From contig CAYOHP010000048.1 of the NCBI GenBank assembly GCA_964403795.1, positions 1-35,806 on the forward strand: a stretch of 35,806 nucleotides of DNA, given 5' to 3'. This document shows, piece by piece, positions 8,337 to 16,167 of the stretch (positions are counted from its first letter, which is position 1; each line of letters begins with the position of its first letter). The position numbers were made by a program, and so were the translations under genes. The notes beneath the pieces were generated by a model. The model worked only from the letters and a program-made list of their open reading frames with translations, was not told the DNA's origin and did no database searches. Source of the DNA: CAYOHP01 sp964403795 [NCBI: uncultured bacterium]. Lineage in GTDB: Bacteria > Muiribacteriota > UBA6191 > CAZXTJ01.

Positions 8337-9110
8337 ATGACGCGAGGGACGAGGCCGCGGGCGGGGCGCCCGAACCAGGATGACCGGACTCCGGCGGGAC
8401 TGCCACCGGAGCTGGCGGAGCGGATCGTGGGCCTTCCCTGGCGCTCCGGGGAGATCGCCGCCTTCGATGCCGACGAGACCCTCTGGGCCGACGACGCAGG
8501 GGTCGGCTTCCTCGAGTGGGCCGATCTCGGGGGAAGGCTGCCCGGCGCGGCCCGGGGTTCCTTCGATGCCTACCGCAGGCTCCGACCCCAGGACGAGGCC
8601 GCGGCCCTGGGTCTCTGCGCCACGGCCTTCGCGGGTCTCACGGTGGACCATGTGGCGGAACTCGCGGAGGAACACTTCGCGGCCCGGATCGCACCGGGGA
8701 TCTTCCCGGCGATGCGGGAACTCGTCGCCTGGTTGGGAGCCAGGGGCGTGCCCGTCTGGGTGGTGACGGCCTCTCCCCGGTTCTCGGTCCTGCCCGGAAC
8801 CAGGCGCTTGGGGATCCCCGACGAGAGGGTCCTGGGAGTCGAGGTCGAGGTGGTGGACGGCCGGGTGGGCCCGCGCCTCTCGGCTGCCCTCACCTATCGA
8901 TCCGAGAAGGCGACCCGCCTGGCCGCCGCCGCCGGCCGAGCCCCGCTGCTCGCCATGGGCAACGGATCGAACGATCGCGAGCTGCTCGAGTCGGCGACCG
9001 GCCTGGCGGTGGCAGTGGATCCGAGCGCCAAGCCCCGCAGCGACGGTGGACCCTCGCTGGCCGAGACGGCCCGGCAGCACGGCTGGCCGATCCTCCGCCT
9101 CCAGAGCTGA
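8337..9110 (+). CDS. HAD-family phosphatase, SerB-like
   Basis: A 257-residue soluble protein of the HAD subclass IB (phosphoserine phosphatase type). Motif I is AAFDADETLWADD; motif II is the T of VWVVTASPRF; a lysine is in YRSEKATRLAAAAG; motif IV is LLAMGNGSNDRELL, with the GNGxND signature of SerB-like enzymes. A helical cap lies between about residues 50 and 120. It likely hydrolyses a phosphomonoester such as phosphoserine or another small phosphate; the substrate is not decidable here. ATG 8337 gives the full motif I context. It runs toward the alkylation-repair fusion gene, leaving only 9 bases between the two stops. Confidence 0.85.
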   Translation: MTRGTRPRAGRPNQDDRTPAGLPPELAERIVGLPWRSGEIAAFDADETLWADDAGVGFLEWADLGGRLPGAARGSFDAYRRLRPQDEAAALGLCATAFAGLTVDHVAELAEEHFAARIAPGIFPAMRELVAWLGARGVPVWVVTASPRFSVLPGTRRLGIPDERVLGVEVEVVDGRVGPRLSAALTYRSEKATRLAAAAGRAPLLAMGNGSNDRELLESATGLAVAVDPSAKPRSDGGPSLAETARQHGWPILRLQS

Positions 9111-9119
9111 TCGCGGGAC

Positions 9120-10331
9120 TCAGACCCGCTCGCTGACCCGCCACAGGTACCAGCAGGCGGCGGTACGGAAGGGACGCCAGCGCTCCGCGGTGCGGGTGAA
9201 GCTCCGGGCGTCCGGCAGGTCCCGGCCCCGGTAGACGGCCTGGTAGCCCTTGCGCAGACCGTAGTCGGTCACCGCCAGCACGTCGGGCCGTCCCAGCCCG
9301 AACATCAGGAGCATCTCGACCGACCAGCGGCCGATGCCGCGGACCACGGTGAGGCGCTCCACCAGGGCCTCGTCGTCCATGGATGCGGCGGCCTCCAGGC
9401 CGGGAACCGTCCCGTCCAGGGTCCGGGCCGAGAGATCCCGGATCGCCCGGATCTTGGGGCCGGAGAGTCCGGCACCCCGCAAGGCGGTCTCCGGGATCGA
9501 GGCCAGATCCTCCGGGCCCGGGAAGGGGACGCCCGGGAAGAGCGCCAGGACGCGGCCCAGGATGGTGGCGGCCGCCTTCCCCGTGAGCTGCTGGTAGGCG
9601 ATGGCGCGTACCAGGGCCTTGAAGATCGGCTCGGTGGGTCGGGCCTGGATCAGGCAGGGGCCGATCCGGTCGATCCAGCGTGCCAGGGCGGGATCCGCGC
9701 TCCGGAGGAAGGCGACGGCTTCCTCAGGGTCCCAGGCCAGGCCGTGGTCGGGAGAGGGGCGACGCCCCCGGGGGCCGAGCACCACCCCTTCGAGGGCCAG
9801 GAGCCGGGCCTTGGTGGTCAGGGCCCCCGGGGCGTTGAAGCCTCCGGGTCGGCCACCCGCCGCCAGCACCCGGTGGCAGGGCACCAGCAAAGGCAGGGGA
9901 TTGCGCGCCATGGCCTGCCCCACGGCCCGGGCCGCGCCCGGCGAACCGGCCAGCGCCGCCAGCTCGCCGTAGCCCATGGTGGTTCCCGGCAGGATCCTCT
10001 GGGCCGCCTGGTAGACCCGGGAGTGGAAGGGGGGGATGCCCTCGAGGTCGAGCGGGAGGTCGTCGAAGGGATCGGGCGTCCCGGAGAGGTGGCGGGCGAT
10101 CCGTCCCGGCAGGTCACGGAGCGGGCCCGGAGGTGGGATCGCCGGCTCCGGGTAGGGGTCCTCGAGACGGGCCCGCAGGTGCTCCCGGGCCTCACCGGAG
10201 GAACCACCGGGCAGCGTGGTTCCCCGCACGCCTCGCGGCGTCCAGGCCAGGCCGAAGGGCCCGAGAGCGGTCTCGACCAGGGTCCAGCCGGACTCCGTCC
10301 TGCCGCCCGCCGCCGAGCCGCGCCGCTTCAC
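9120..10331 (-). CDS. O6-alkylguanine-DNA alkyltransferase / 3-methyladenine DNA glycosylase fusion
   Basis: A 403-residue two-domain DNA repair protein. Residues 1-185 are an Ogt/MGMT domain, with the methyl-acceptor cysteine in PCHRV (C152) and the preceding MGYGELAALAGSPGAARAV helix-turn-helix. Residues 195-403 are an AlkA/MAG-type HhH-GPD glycosylase: AIAYQQLTGKAA, hairpin VVRGIGRWSVEM (329-340), and the catalytic Asp in LAVTDYGLRKG (D356). One chain would both reverse O6-alkylguanine and excise N3-alkylpurines. There is no N-terminal Ada Zn/HTH region, so it should not act as the Ada regulator. ATG 10331 overlaps the upstream stop as ATGA. Both active sites look intact. Confidence 0.92.
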   Translation of the reverse strand: MKRRGSAAGGRTESGWTLVETALGPFGLAWTPRGVRGTTLPGGSSGEAREHLRARLEDPYPEPAIPPPGPLRDLPGRIARHLSGTPDPFDDLPLDLEGIPPFHSRVYQAAQRILPGTTMGYGELAALAGSPGAARAVGQAMARNPLPLLVPCHRVLAAGGRPGGFNAPGALTTKARLLALEGVVLGPRGRRPSPDHGLAWDPEEAVAFLRSADPALARWIDRIGPCLIQARPTEPIFKALVRAIAYQQLTGKAAATILGRVLALFPGVPFPGPEDLASIPETALRGAGLSGPKIRAIRDLSARTLDGTVPGLEAAASMDDEALVERLTVVRGIGRWSVEMLLMFGLGRPDVLAVTDYGLRKGYQAVYRGRDLPDARSFTRTAERWRPFRTAACWYLWRVSERV

Positions 10332-11221
10332 GGCGTGGTCCTGTCTTCCGGGGACAGCCTGCCGTCCTGGAGCCGGTAGCGCCGGACGTGGTCACGCCCG
10401 CCGCCGACGCCGACGCTGGCCACCAGTCCGCCAGGATCGGATCGGAACTCGAAGCTGGGCGCCTCGATCGCCGCCGGCCATTCGACCCTTCCCAGGCAGC
10501 GCCAGCCTGCCTCTCCCCGCAGGAAGACCCAGGCCCCCGGGCGGGGTCCCGGCTCCCCATGGGGCCCGGTCGAAGGGAACCAGGAGCCTCCGTCGAGCAC
10601 GAAGCCCGGCCGGTCCCCCACCTGGAAGCGGGCGCGGACCCAGGGAAGCCGAGGGTGCAGCGAGCCGGGCGGTCGCGCCACCAGCAGGGTCTCGGGGGGC
10701 CGGCCGGGTTCGAAGGCCCGGAGGCGAGGTGCCTCGGCATCGGAGGCCAGGATCCAGGTGCCACCAGGCAGCAGTTCGGCCGAGCCGGCCTCGGGTCCCG
10801 GTGCAAGTCCCAGCAAGCGGCAGACCTCGCCGATCGGGTAGGGGCCGGCCCGCCCCGGGACTTCGGCCAGGTGGCTCCAGGCCGCGGCTGGATCCGGGAA
10901 ACGGATCCGGGCGAGGCGAAGGCGTAGACCGGCGAGTCCGATCTCCCGGACCCGGGCGGCGGAGCCGGGGGAGGTCGGGGTCGCTCCGACCTGGTCCCGG
11001 AACCTCTCGGCCTGGCGGAGCAGTCGGATCGCCCCGGCCAGCCCGGTCACCTCGTCCTCGTCGATCCAACCCGGTTGTCCGGGATTCTCCAGGCGATCGA
11101 TCCTGGCCTCGAGGGCCGCCAGGTCGGGAGCCCGGGGAACGCCTTCGCCATGGACCCTGGTGCTGGCGAGGACGAGGAAGGCGGCCATGGCGCAGACGGG
11201 GATCGATCGGGGAGACCGCAT
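10328..11221 (-). CDS. Exported protein of unknown function
   Basis: A 297-residue protein starting with a signal peptide (RSIPVCAMAAFLVLASTRVHG). A short helical, possibly coiled segment follows (LAALEARIDRLENPG and VTGLAGAIRLLRQAERFRD), then a beta-rich C-terminal half (GGTWILASDAEAPRLRAFEP, TLLVARPPG, FVLDGGSWF, GAWVFLRGE, RCLGRVEWP). No family was recognised. It is 10 bases downstream of the MDR oxidoreductase and overlaps the repair fusion by four bases (ATGA), so all three are probably one transcript, although no functional link is evident. Confidence 0.75.
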   Translation of the reverse strand: MRSPRSIPVCAMAAFLVLASTRVHGEGVPRAPDLAALEARIDRLENPGQPGWIDEDEVTGLAGAIRLLRQAERFRDQVGATPTSPGSAARVREIGLAGLRLRLARIRFPDPAAAWSHLAEVPGRAGPYPIGEVCRLLGLAPGPEAGSAELLPGGTWILASDAEAPRLRAFEPGRPPETLLVARPPGSLHPRLPWVRARFQVGDRPGFVLDGGSWFPSTGPHGEPGPRPGAWVFLRGEAGWRCLGRVEWPAAIEAPSFEFRSDPGGLVASVGVGGGRDHVRRYRLQDGRLSPEDRTTP

Positions 11222-11231
11222 GCCTCGAAGT

Positions 11232-12266
11232 CTACCCGTCGAGGGTCAGGACCACCTTGCCGAAGGCGCTCCGACCCGAGATGTAGGCGTGCGCCTCGGC
11301 CAGCTCGTCGAGCCGGAAGGTCCGGTCCACGACGGGCTCCAGCCTGCCGCGCCCGACCTCGCCCCAGATCCTGCGCATGGAGGCGAGGGAGCCCATGGTC
11401 GAACCCATCACCGCCTGGTTCTTGAAGAAGAGGTGGCGGAGGTTCACCTCCACCTTCTCGCCGGTGGTGGCACCGCAGGTGACCAGCCGCCCGCCGCGTG
11501 CCAGGGAGCGGAGCGATTCGTCCCAGGTCGCGTGGCCGACATGCTCGACGACGACGTCGGCGCCGCGACCGCCGGTCGCCTGCTTCACGCTCCGGGCGAA
11601 TCCCGGGGCCGAGTGGTCGAAGGCCGCCTCGGCGCCGATCGCCTGGCAGCGCTCCACCTTGGTCCGGCCGCCGGCCGTGGCCAGGACCCGGGCACCCAGG
11701 AGCCGTCCGATCCGGATCGCGGCGCTGCCGACGCCGCTGCCTCCCGCGATCACCAGGAGGGTTTCCCCGGATTCGAGGCGGGCGCGGTCGACCAGCATGG
11801 TCCAGGCGGTGAGGAAGGCCAGCGGGATCGCGGCCGCTTCCACGAAGCCGAGCGCCTCGGGCATGGGGAGGAGGTTCGCCTCCGGGACCACCACGGCCTC
11901 GGCCTGGGTCCCGTCCCGATGTTCCCCCAGGATGCGGTACTGGAGGCAGTGGTGGTCGCGGCCACCGACGCAGGCGTCGCAGATCCCGCAGCTGACGGCG
12001 GGATGGAGAGCCACCCGGTCGCCGATCCGTGCCCGGCGGATCCCGGGACCGAGGACCTCCACCACGCCGGCCCCGTCCGATCCCGGAGTGAGCGGGAGGG
12101 GAAAGGAATGCCCTTCGACGCCCTTGCGGACCCAGAGGTCGAGATGGTTGAGGCCGGACGCCAGCAGCCGGACCCGGACCTCGCCGGCTCCGGGCTCGGG
12201 AACGGGGATCTCCTCGACCCGGAGGCTCTCCGGGCCGCCATGGGCATGGATTCGGACCGCTCGCAT
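11232..12266 (-). CDS. Medium-chain (MDR) NAD(P)-dependent zinc-loop oxidoreductase
   Basis: A 344-residue zinc-alcohol-dehydrogenase/quinone-oxidoreductase family protein. The N-terminal GroES-like domain has the PEPGAGEVRVRLLASGLNHLD signature, but Asn replaces the catalytic-zinc Cys. A structural-zinc loop with four cysteines is present (SCGICDACVGGRDHHC). The Rossmann domain has GGSGVGSAAIRIGRLLGA and EHVGHATWDESLRSL. Losing the catalytic zinc ligand while keeping the structural loop suggests a quinone- or enoyl-reductase-like reaction rather than alcohol oxidation. It starts at ATG 12266, heads a three-gene minus operon, and diverges from the GIY-YIG/receiver gene. Confidence 0.9.
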   Translation of the reverse strand: MRAVRIHAHGGPESLRVEEIPVPEPGAGEVRVRLLASGLNHLDLWVRKGVEGHSFPLPLTPGSDGAGVVEVLGPGIRRARIGDRVALHPAVSCGICDACVGGRDHHCLQYRILGEHRDGTQAEAVVVPEANLLPMPEALGFVEAAAIPLAFLTAWTMLVDRARLESGETLLVIAGGSGVGSAAIRIGRLLGARVLATAGGRTKVERCQAIGAEAAFDHSAPGFARSVKQATGGRGADVVVEHVGHATWDESLRSLARGGRLVTCGATTGEKVEVNLRHLFFKNQAVMGSTMGSLASMRRIWGEVGRGRLEPVVDRTFRLDELAEAHAYISGRSAFGKVVLTLDG

Positions 12267-12409
12267 GCGGCCAGAGTACCAGTCGCGAACGGCCGGGATC
12301 GCCCAGGATCCGCGGCGGACGAGGGGATTCGGCGCGGTCCCGCGGCCGGTTTGCCGCCTGCCGGCGGGGGCTTACCATGCTCCTCGGGGGCTGTCACCGA
12401 CCGGATTCC

Positions 12410-13231
12410 ATGGCCGACCTCGACATCCGTTTCGAGCTCAATCCCGCCAGCATCTTCCAGAATTGCCCGGAAGATCCCGGCCTCTACGTCCTCGAGGACG
12501 AGGCCGGCGACCTGCTGCTGGTCGACTACGCCAACAACCTGACCCAGGGCGTCACCAAGCACCTGCCCGAGAACGAGATGAAGAGCGAGGTGATCCGTCT
12601 GCGGGCGCGCTACTTCCGGTTCTTCCTCACCGAGGACCGGGCCGAGCTCGCCCGCCAATTCGACCGGTGGGTCCGCCGCAAGGGGGCCTTCCCGCTGGGA
12701 ATGTCGGAGGCGCCCAAGGGGAGCGACTGGTACGGGCGGCCCGATCCCTCGGCGGCAGCCCGGGCCGAGCCCCCGGCTTCGACCCGGGAGAGCCCGGCGA
12801 TCCCGACCGGAGTCGTGCCGGCATCCAGTCCACGAGGGGCGACCCGGGGTGGTGATCGCCCCCTCGAGGTCCTGCTGGTCGATGACGAGGTCCAGCTCCT
12901 GGTCCTGATGAAGGAGTTCCTGGAGATGGAGGGCATCCGGGTGCGGGCCGCGGCCAATGCCCGGATGCTGGCCGATGCCCTGCGCACGGGTCCGGTCGAT
13001 GCCGTGGTGATGGACTTCCACCTGCCCGACCTGAAGCCCGAGGCGGTGCTGGAGGCCATCCGTCGCCTGGCTCCCCAGGCCCTCGTCCTCCTGATCACCG
13101 CCACCGAGGAGAAGGAACAGGCCTACGGCCTGCTCGAGAAGGGCGTCCGCAAGATCTTCCCCAAGCCCTTCAGCATGAAGATGCTGACCCGGACGATCCT
13201 GGACTACTTCGCCGGGTCCGGCGGCGGGTAG
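12410..13231 (+). CDS. GIY-YIG-like domain fused to a response-regulator receiver domain
   Basis: A 273-residue protein. Residues 18-95 resemble the UvrC-type GIY-YIG fold: PGLYVLEDEAGDLLLVDYANNL aligns in pattern with PGVY...G..LYVGKAKNL, but YVG is replaced by LVD and the arginine after NL is missing, so nuclease activity is unlikely. A Pro/Ala/Ser linker (about 110-150) leads to a complete receiver domain (152-268): acidic pair D158/D159 in LLVDDE, phospho-acceptor D202 in VVMDFHLPD, T230 and K252 in FPKPF. No DNA-binding output domain follows. ATG 12410 gives the natural domain start; ATG 12377 has a stronger GGCGGGG behind it but adds an unlikely MLLGGCHRPDS extension. No histidine kinase is nearby. 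Confidence 0.75.
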   Translation: MADLDIRFELNPASIFQNCPEDPGLYVLEDEAGDLLLVDYANNLTQGVTKHLPENEMKSEVIRLRARYFRFFLTEDRAELARQFDRWVRRKGAFPLGMSEAPKGSDWYGRPDPSAAARAEPPASTRESPAIPTGVVPASSPRGATRGGDRPLEVLLVDDEVQLLVLMKEFLEMEGIRVRAAANARMLADALRTGPVDAVVMDFHLPDLKPEAVLEAIRRLAPQALVLLITATEEKEQAYGLLEKGVRKIFPKPFSMKMLTRTILDYFAGSGGG

Positions 13232-13235
13232 CGGC

Positions 13236-14255
13236 CTACGGCTTGGTGTCCCCGAGGTCGCTCTCGGAGAGGTCATCCTCCGAGAAGGCATCGTCTCCCG
13301 AGAGGTCCTCCTCGGAGAGGTCCTGGCTCTCGCTGACGGGCGCGGGCGATGCCCCGGCTGCGGATCCGGCGTCGACGGGACGGTAGGTCTCGCCCTTCTC
13401 GTAGGCCTCCCGGCGGCCCCTCGCCTCCCGCACCGGGATCGCCATCAGGGTTCCGGCGGCCTCCAGGACTGCGTCGGTGCTCCCCCGGAAGGCCGGGTGG
13501 TCGACCGCCAGCTCGATCAGGCGTTCGAAGACCGCGGTCCTGCCCTGTCGGGCTCCCTCTCCGATCTCCTGGTGCGCCGCCCCGTGGGTGGCGATCTGCC
13601 GCAGCAGCCGGGCGAAGGTCTTCTCCTCGATGCGGAGGAGGTTCCGGAGACGGTTGATGGCGGCGTTCTGGACCGCATCGAAACGGCCGTCCGCATCGGC
13701 AGCAGCCTCCAGGGCGAGCTGGAACGCTTCGAGGCGCACCGGGTAGAGGTCCGGGTCCTCCATGGTGGGGACCCGCTGCTTCAAGGCGTTCAACCGGCCG
13801 GCGACCTGCCCTGGCTTGGGACGGGCGGCTTCGGCCTTGACCTGTCGGCTCTCGACCGCGGCCAGGATGCCGGCCCAGGCGGCTGCGAAGCCGTGCACCA
13901 CCAGCAGGTTCCAGCCCGGCAGGCTGGCGTAGCGGATCGCCATGATGGTGACCATGATCCAGAGCGAGAGGCAGGCCCATCCCTGCAGGGGGAATCCTCC
14001 CAGCATCAACCCGATGCCCGGGAGCATGGCGTTGGCTCCCACCACGGCGGGCACGCCGGGGAAGTCCGCCTGGCCGCTGCGGTACTCGCTGCCCCGGGCC
14101 AAGGCCCAGAAGACCAGATGCACCGCGACGTAGAGGAAGACGAAGAAGGCCAGGGGTCCTCCAACCAGCACCAGGAGGATCTTCCAGCCGGAGTCGTAGA
14201 GGGCCGCGGCGCGGCGGCCCGGCGGGACCTTGGGGAGGCTCGCCACGGCGTGCAC
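13236..14255 (-). CDS. Integral membrane protein with acidic C-terminal tail
   Basis: A 339-residue protein of unknown function. About four membrane helices occupy the first 140 residues (WKILLVLVGGPLAFFVFLYV, ANAMLPGIGLMLGGFPLQGW, ACLSLWIMVTIMAIRYAS, LLVVHGFAAAWAGILAAV). A cytoplasmic helical domain (about 160-270) includes AAADADGRFDAVQNAAINRL, faintly like the TerB fold. The final 40 residues are strikingly acidic with repeated DLS units (EEDLSGDD, SEDDLSESDLGD). The start is uncertain: GTG 14255 is chosen, GTG 14246 is possible, and neither has a clear ribosome site. It ends 4 bases from the convergent receiver gene and diverges from the TPR gene. Confidence 0.7.
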   Translation of the reverse strand: MHAVASLPKVPPGRRAAALYDSGWKILLVLVGGPLAFFVFLYVAVHLVFWALARGSEYRSGQADFPGVPAVVGANAMLPGIGLMLGGFPLQGWACLSLWIMVTIMAIRYASLPGWNLLVVHGFAAAWAGILAAVESRQVKAEAARPKPGQVAGRLNALKQRVPTMEDPDLYPVRLEAFQLALEAAADADGRFDAVQNAAINRLRNLLRIEEKTFARLLRQIATHGAAHQEIGEGARQGRTAVFERLIELAVDHPAFRGSTDAVLEAAGTLMAIPVREARGRREAYEKGETYRPVDAGSAAGASPAPVSESQDLSEEDLSGDDAFSEDDLSESDLGDTKP

Positions 14256-14359
14256 ACTGTATCCGAGAAGGTCGACGGATCCACGTCGTCCCGGATAGGG
14301 AACCTGGAGGGGTGGAGGCGGGTCGGAGTACCGGGGGGATCCGGAGCGGAGGTCGTCCC

Positions 14360-16141
14360 ATGGACCGGACCTGGGAGTCTGAGCGGACCGCGAGCCCGGG
14401 AACGGTGGAGCGGAAGCCGACCCAGACGCTGCGTGAGCGATTCGGCCGGGGTGCCGGGACCGCGCTGGTCCTGGCCATGGCGATCGGTCTCGGGGCCCCC
14501 GGCGTCTCGACGGCCATGCCCAGGACGCCCTACGCGGATTCGGACTTCTTCGCCGACGACGACCTGGGCGGCCTCGACGACTTCGACGCACCTGCCTCGG
14601 GAAGCCCCGGGACACGCCGGGAGGAACTTCCGGGTGGAGGCGACGAGGACGAGGACGAGTTCGGATTCGGGGAGCCCGGAGACGACGATCCCTTCGGGGA
14701 GCCCTTCCCCGAGTCGGTCCCGACCGTGGCGACCGGCCCGGTGGCGGGCTCGGGCCTCGGCTCGGAGGAGTACCTCACGGCCTTCGCCGACCTGCTCGAC
14801 GAACTCGAGAGTCGGGGTGTGGAGGTCCCCTTCCATGGCTTGCAGCGGGCCCGTCTGGCCCGCCTGACCGGAGGCGGTCTCCGAACCGAGGTGCTGCTCC
14901 AGGTGGCGGCCGATCCCCGGGCCCGGGTCCCCGGGGACGAGCTGGCCAGGGTCCACGCTTCGAGGGTCGGGGGCGGGTCGGTCCCGGTCCCCGCTGCGCC
15001 GGCGGCCCCCGAGCCGCCGGGCAAGCCCTCGTCCGAGGACTGCTGGGACGTCGATCCCTTCGATGCTCCCGAGGAGTGCCTGGAGTTCGATCCGGGTGGC
15101 TTCGACGAGCCTTCCCCCCCGGCTGCTGTTCCCGGCACGGCTCGGGGCCCGGCGGCTCCCTTCGCGATCCTGGCCCGGCGGCGCGACCTGGCCCGGCGGA
15201 TCCTGGCTCCCCTGACGGCGGGCGAGCTCGCGGCCTGGCTGTCGGGTTCCGCCGAAGAGCGGAAGGCCGCCGAGGACGGGCTCCATGAGCTGGCCGGAAC
15301 CGAGCTGGGACGGCGGCGCCTGGGGGAGGCGATCGGCATGGGGATCCCGGACCCCGCGGCCGAGGCCGTCGCCCGCGCCCTGGGGGAGGACGGGACGGCC
15401 GAGGACCTGCCGCTGCTCGAAAGGATCGCCAGGGAGCACCTGGGCGCCAGCGAAGAGGCGGCCCGGGCCGAGGGACGGATCCGGGAGAGGGCTGCCAGGA
15501 CCGTCGGTCTCGACCGGTACCAGCGCCTGGAACTGGCGAGGCTCCAGCTCGCGTCGGCGGCTCGGCTGGCGGAGGAAAAGCAGTGGCGGGCCGCGGCTCG
15601 AGCCGCAGCCGGTGCCGCCGAGGCCGGAGGCAAGGCGGTCGGGCCCCGGCTGGCGCTGGCCCGCTACGCCTACCAGACCGGTGCCTACCAGAAGGCCAGG
15701 GAGGCCCTGGAGCGGGCCTTCGCCGACGGGGGAACCGGGTACGAGCTCTACACCTGGTATGCCCTGGTGCTACGGCGCCAGGGGGAGGACGAGCGGCTCC
15801 GCGGATTCCTGGAGCGGGCATTCCTGCAGGGTGGACCCACCGAACTCAAGGTGCGACTCGCCAACGAGCTGGCGCTGGAATACACCCTCCGGGGCGACGG
15901 AGCCGAGGCCGAGCGACTGGCCAGGATCGGGCTCGGCTACTCGGTGCCCGAGGAGGTGGCCGACAACCTGTGGACCCGGCTGGCGGAGGCCAGGGTCCTC
16001 CAGGGGCGGCTCGAGGAGGCGGAAACCGCCTACCGGCGGGCCCTGGCCCTGGATCCCGGGTACCGCAAGGCCCAGACCGGCCTGGCCGTGGTGCGGGACC
16101 TTCGCGGCGGCGGGCTCTCGGCAGGCCTCGCCGGGCGCTGA
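14360..16141 (+). CDS. Exported acidic protein with C-terminal TPR repeats
   Basis: A 593-residue protein. A basic N-region and hydrophobic core (GTALVLAMAIGLGAPGVSTA) give a signal peptide. A very acidic low-complexity stretch follows (DSDFFADDDLGGLDDFD, then GDEDEDEFGFGEPGDDDPFG), a helical middle region, a second acidic patch (DCWDVDPFDAPEEC), and from about residue 370 helical repeats ending in TPR-like units (RLALARYAYQTGAYQKAREAL, ARVLQGRLEEAETAYRRALA). It likely acts as an envelope scaffold. ATG 14360 has GCGGAGG 9 bases upstream; the earlier GTG at 14312 adds a charged leader that would spoil the signal. It diverges from the acidic-tailed membrane protein, a possible partner. Confidence 0.8.
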   Translation: MDRTWESERTASPGTVERKPTQTLRERFGRGAGTALVLAMAIGLGAPGVSTAMPRTPYADSDFFADDDLGGLDDFDAPASGSPGTRREELPGGGDEDEDEFGFGEPGDDDPFGEPFPESVPTVATGPVAGSGLGSEEYLTAFADLLDELESRGVEVPFHGLQRARLARLTGGGLRTEVLLQVAADPRARVPGDELARVHASRVGGGSVPVPAAPAAPEPPGKPSSEDCWDVDPFDAPEECLEFDPGGFDEPSPPAAVPGTARGPAAPFAILARRRDLARRILAPLTAGELAAWLSGSAEERKAAEDGLHELAGTELGRRRLGEAIGMGIPDPAAEAVARALGEDGTAEDLPLLERIAREHLGASEEAARAEGRIRERAARTVGLDRYQRLELARLQLASAARLAEEKQWRAAARAAAGAAEAGGKAVGPRLALARYAYQTGAYQKAREALERAFADGGTGYELYTWYALVLRRQGEDERLRGFLERAFLQGGPTELKVRLANELALEYTLRGDGAEAERLARIGLGYSVPEEVADNLWTRLAEARVLQGRLEEAETAYRRALALDPGYRKAQTGLAVVRDLRGGGLSAGLAGR

Positions 16142-16167
16142 CGCCGGGGGCGGGATTCGACCAGGGC

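Noticed and set aside
12377-12409. N-terminal extension MLLGGCHRPDS of the receiver gene as a lipoprotein signal
   Set aside because: LLGGC resembles a lipobox, but it is at residue 5 with no preceding hydrophobic core, and the rest of the protein is cytoplasmic.
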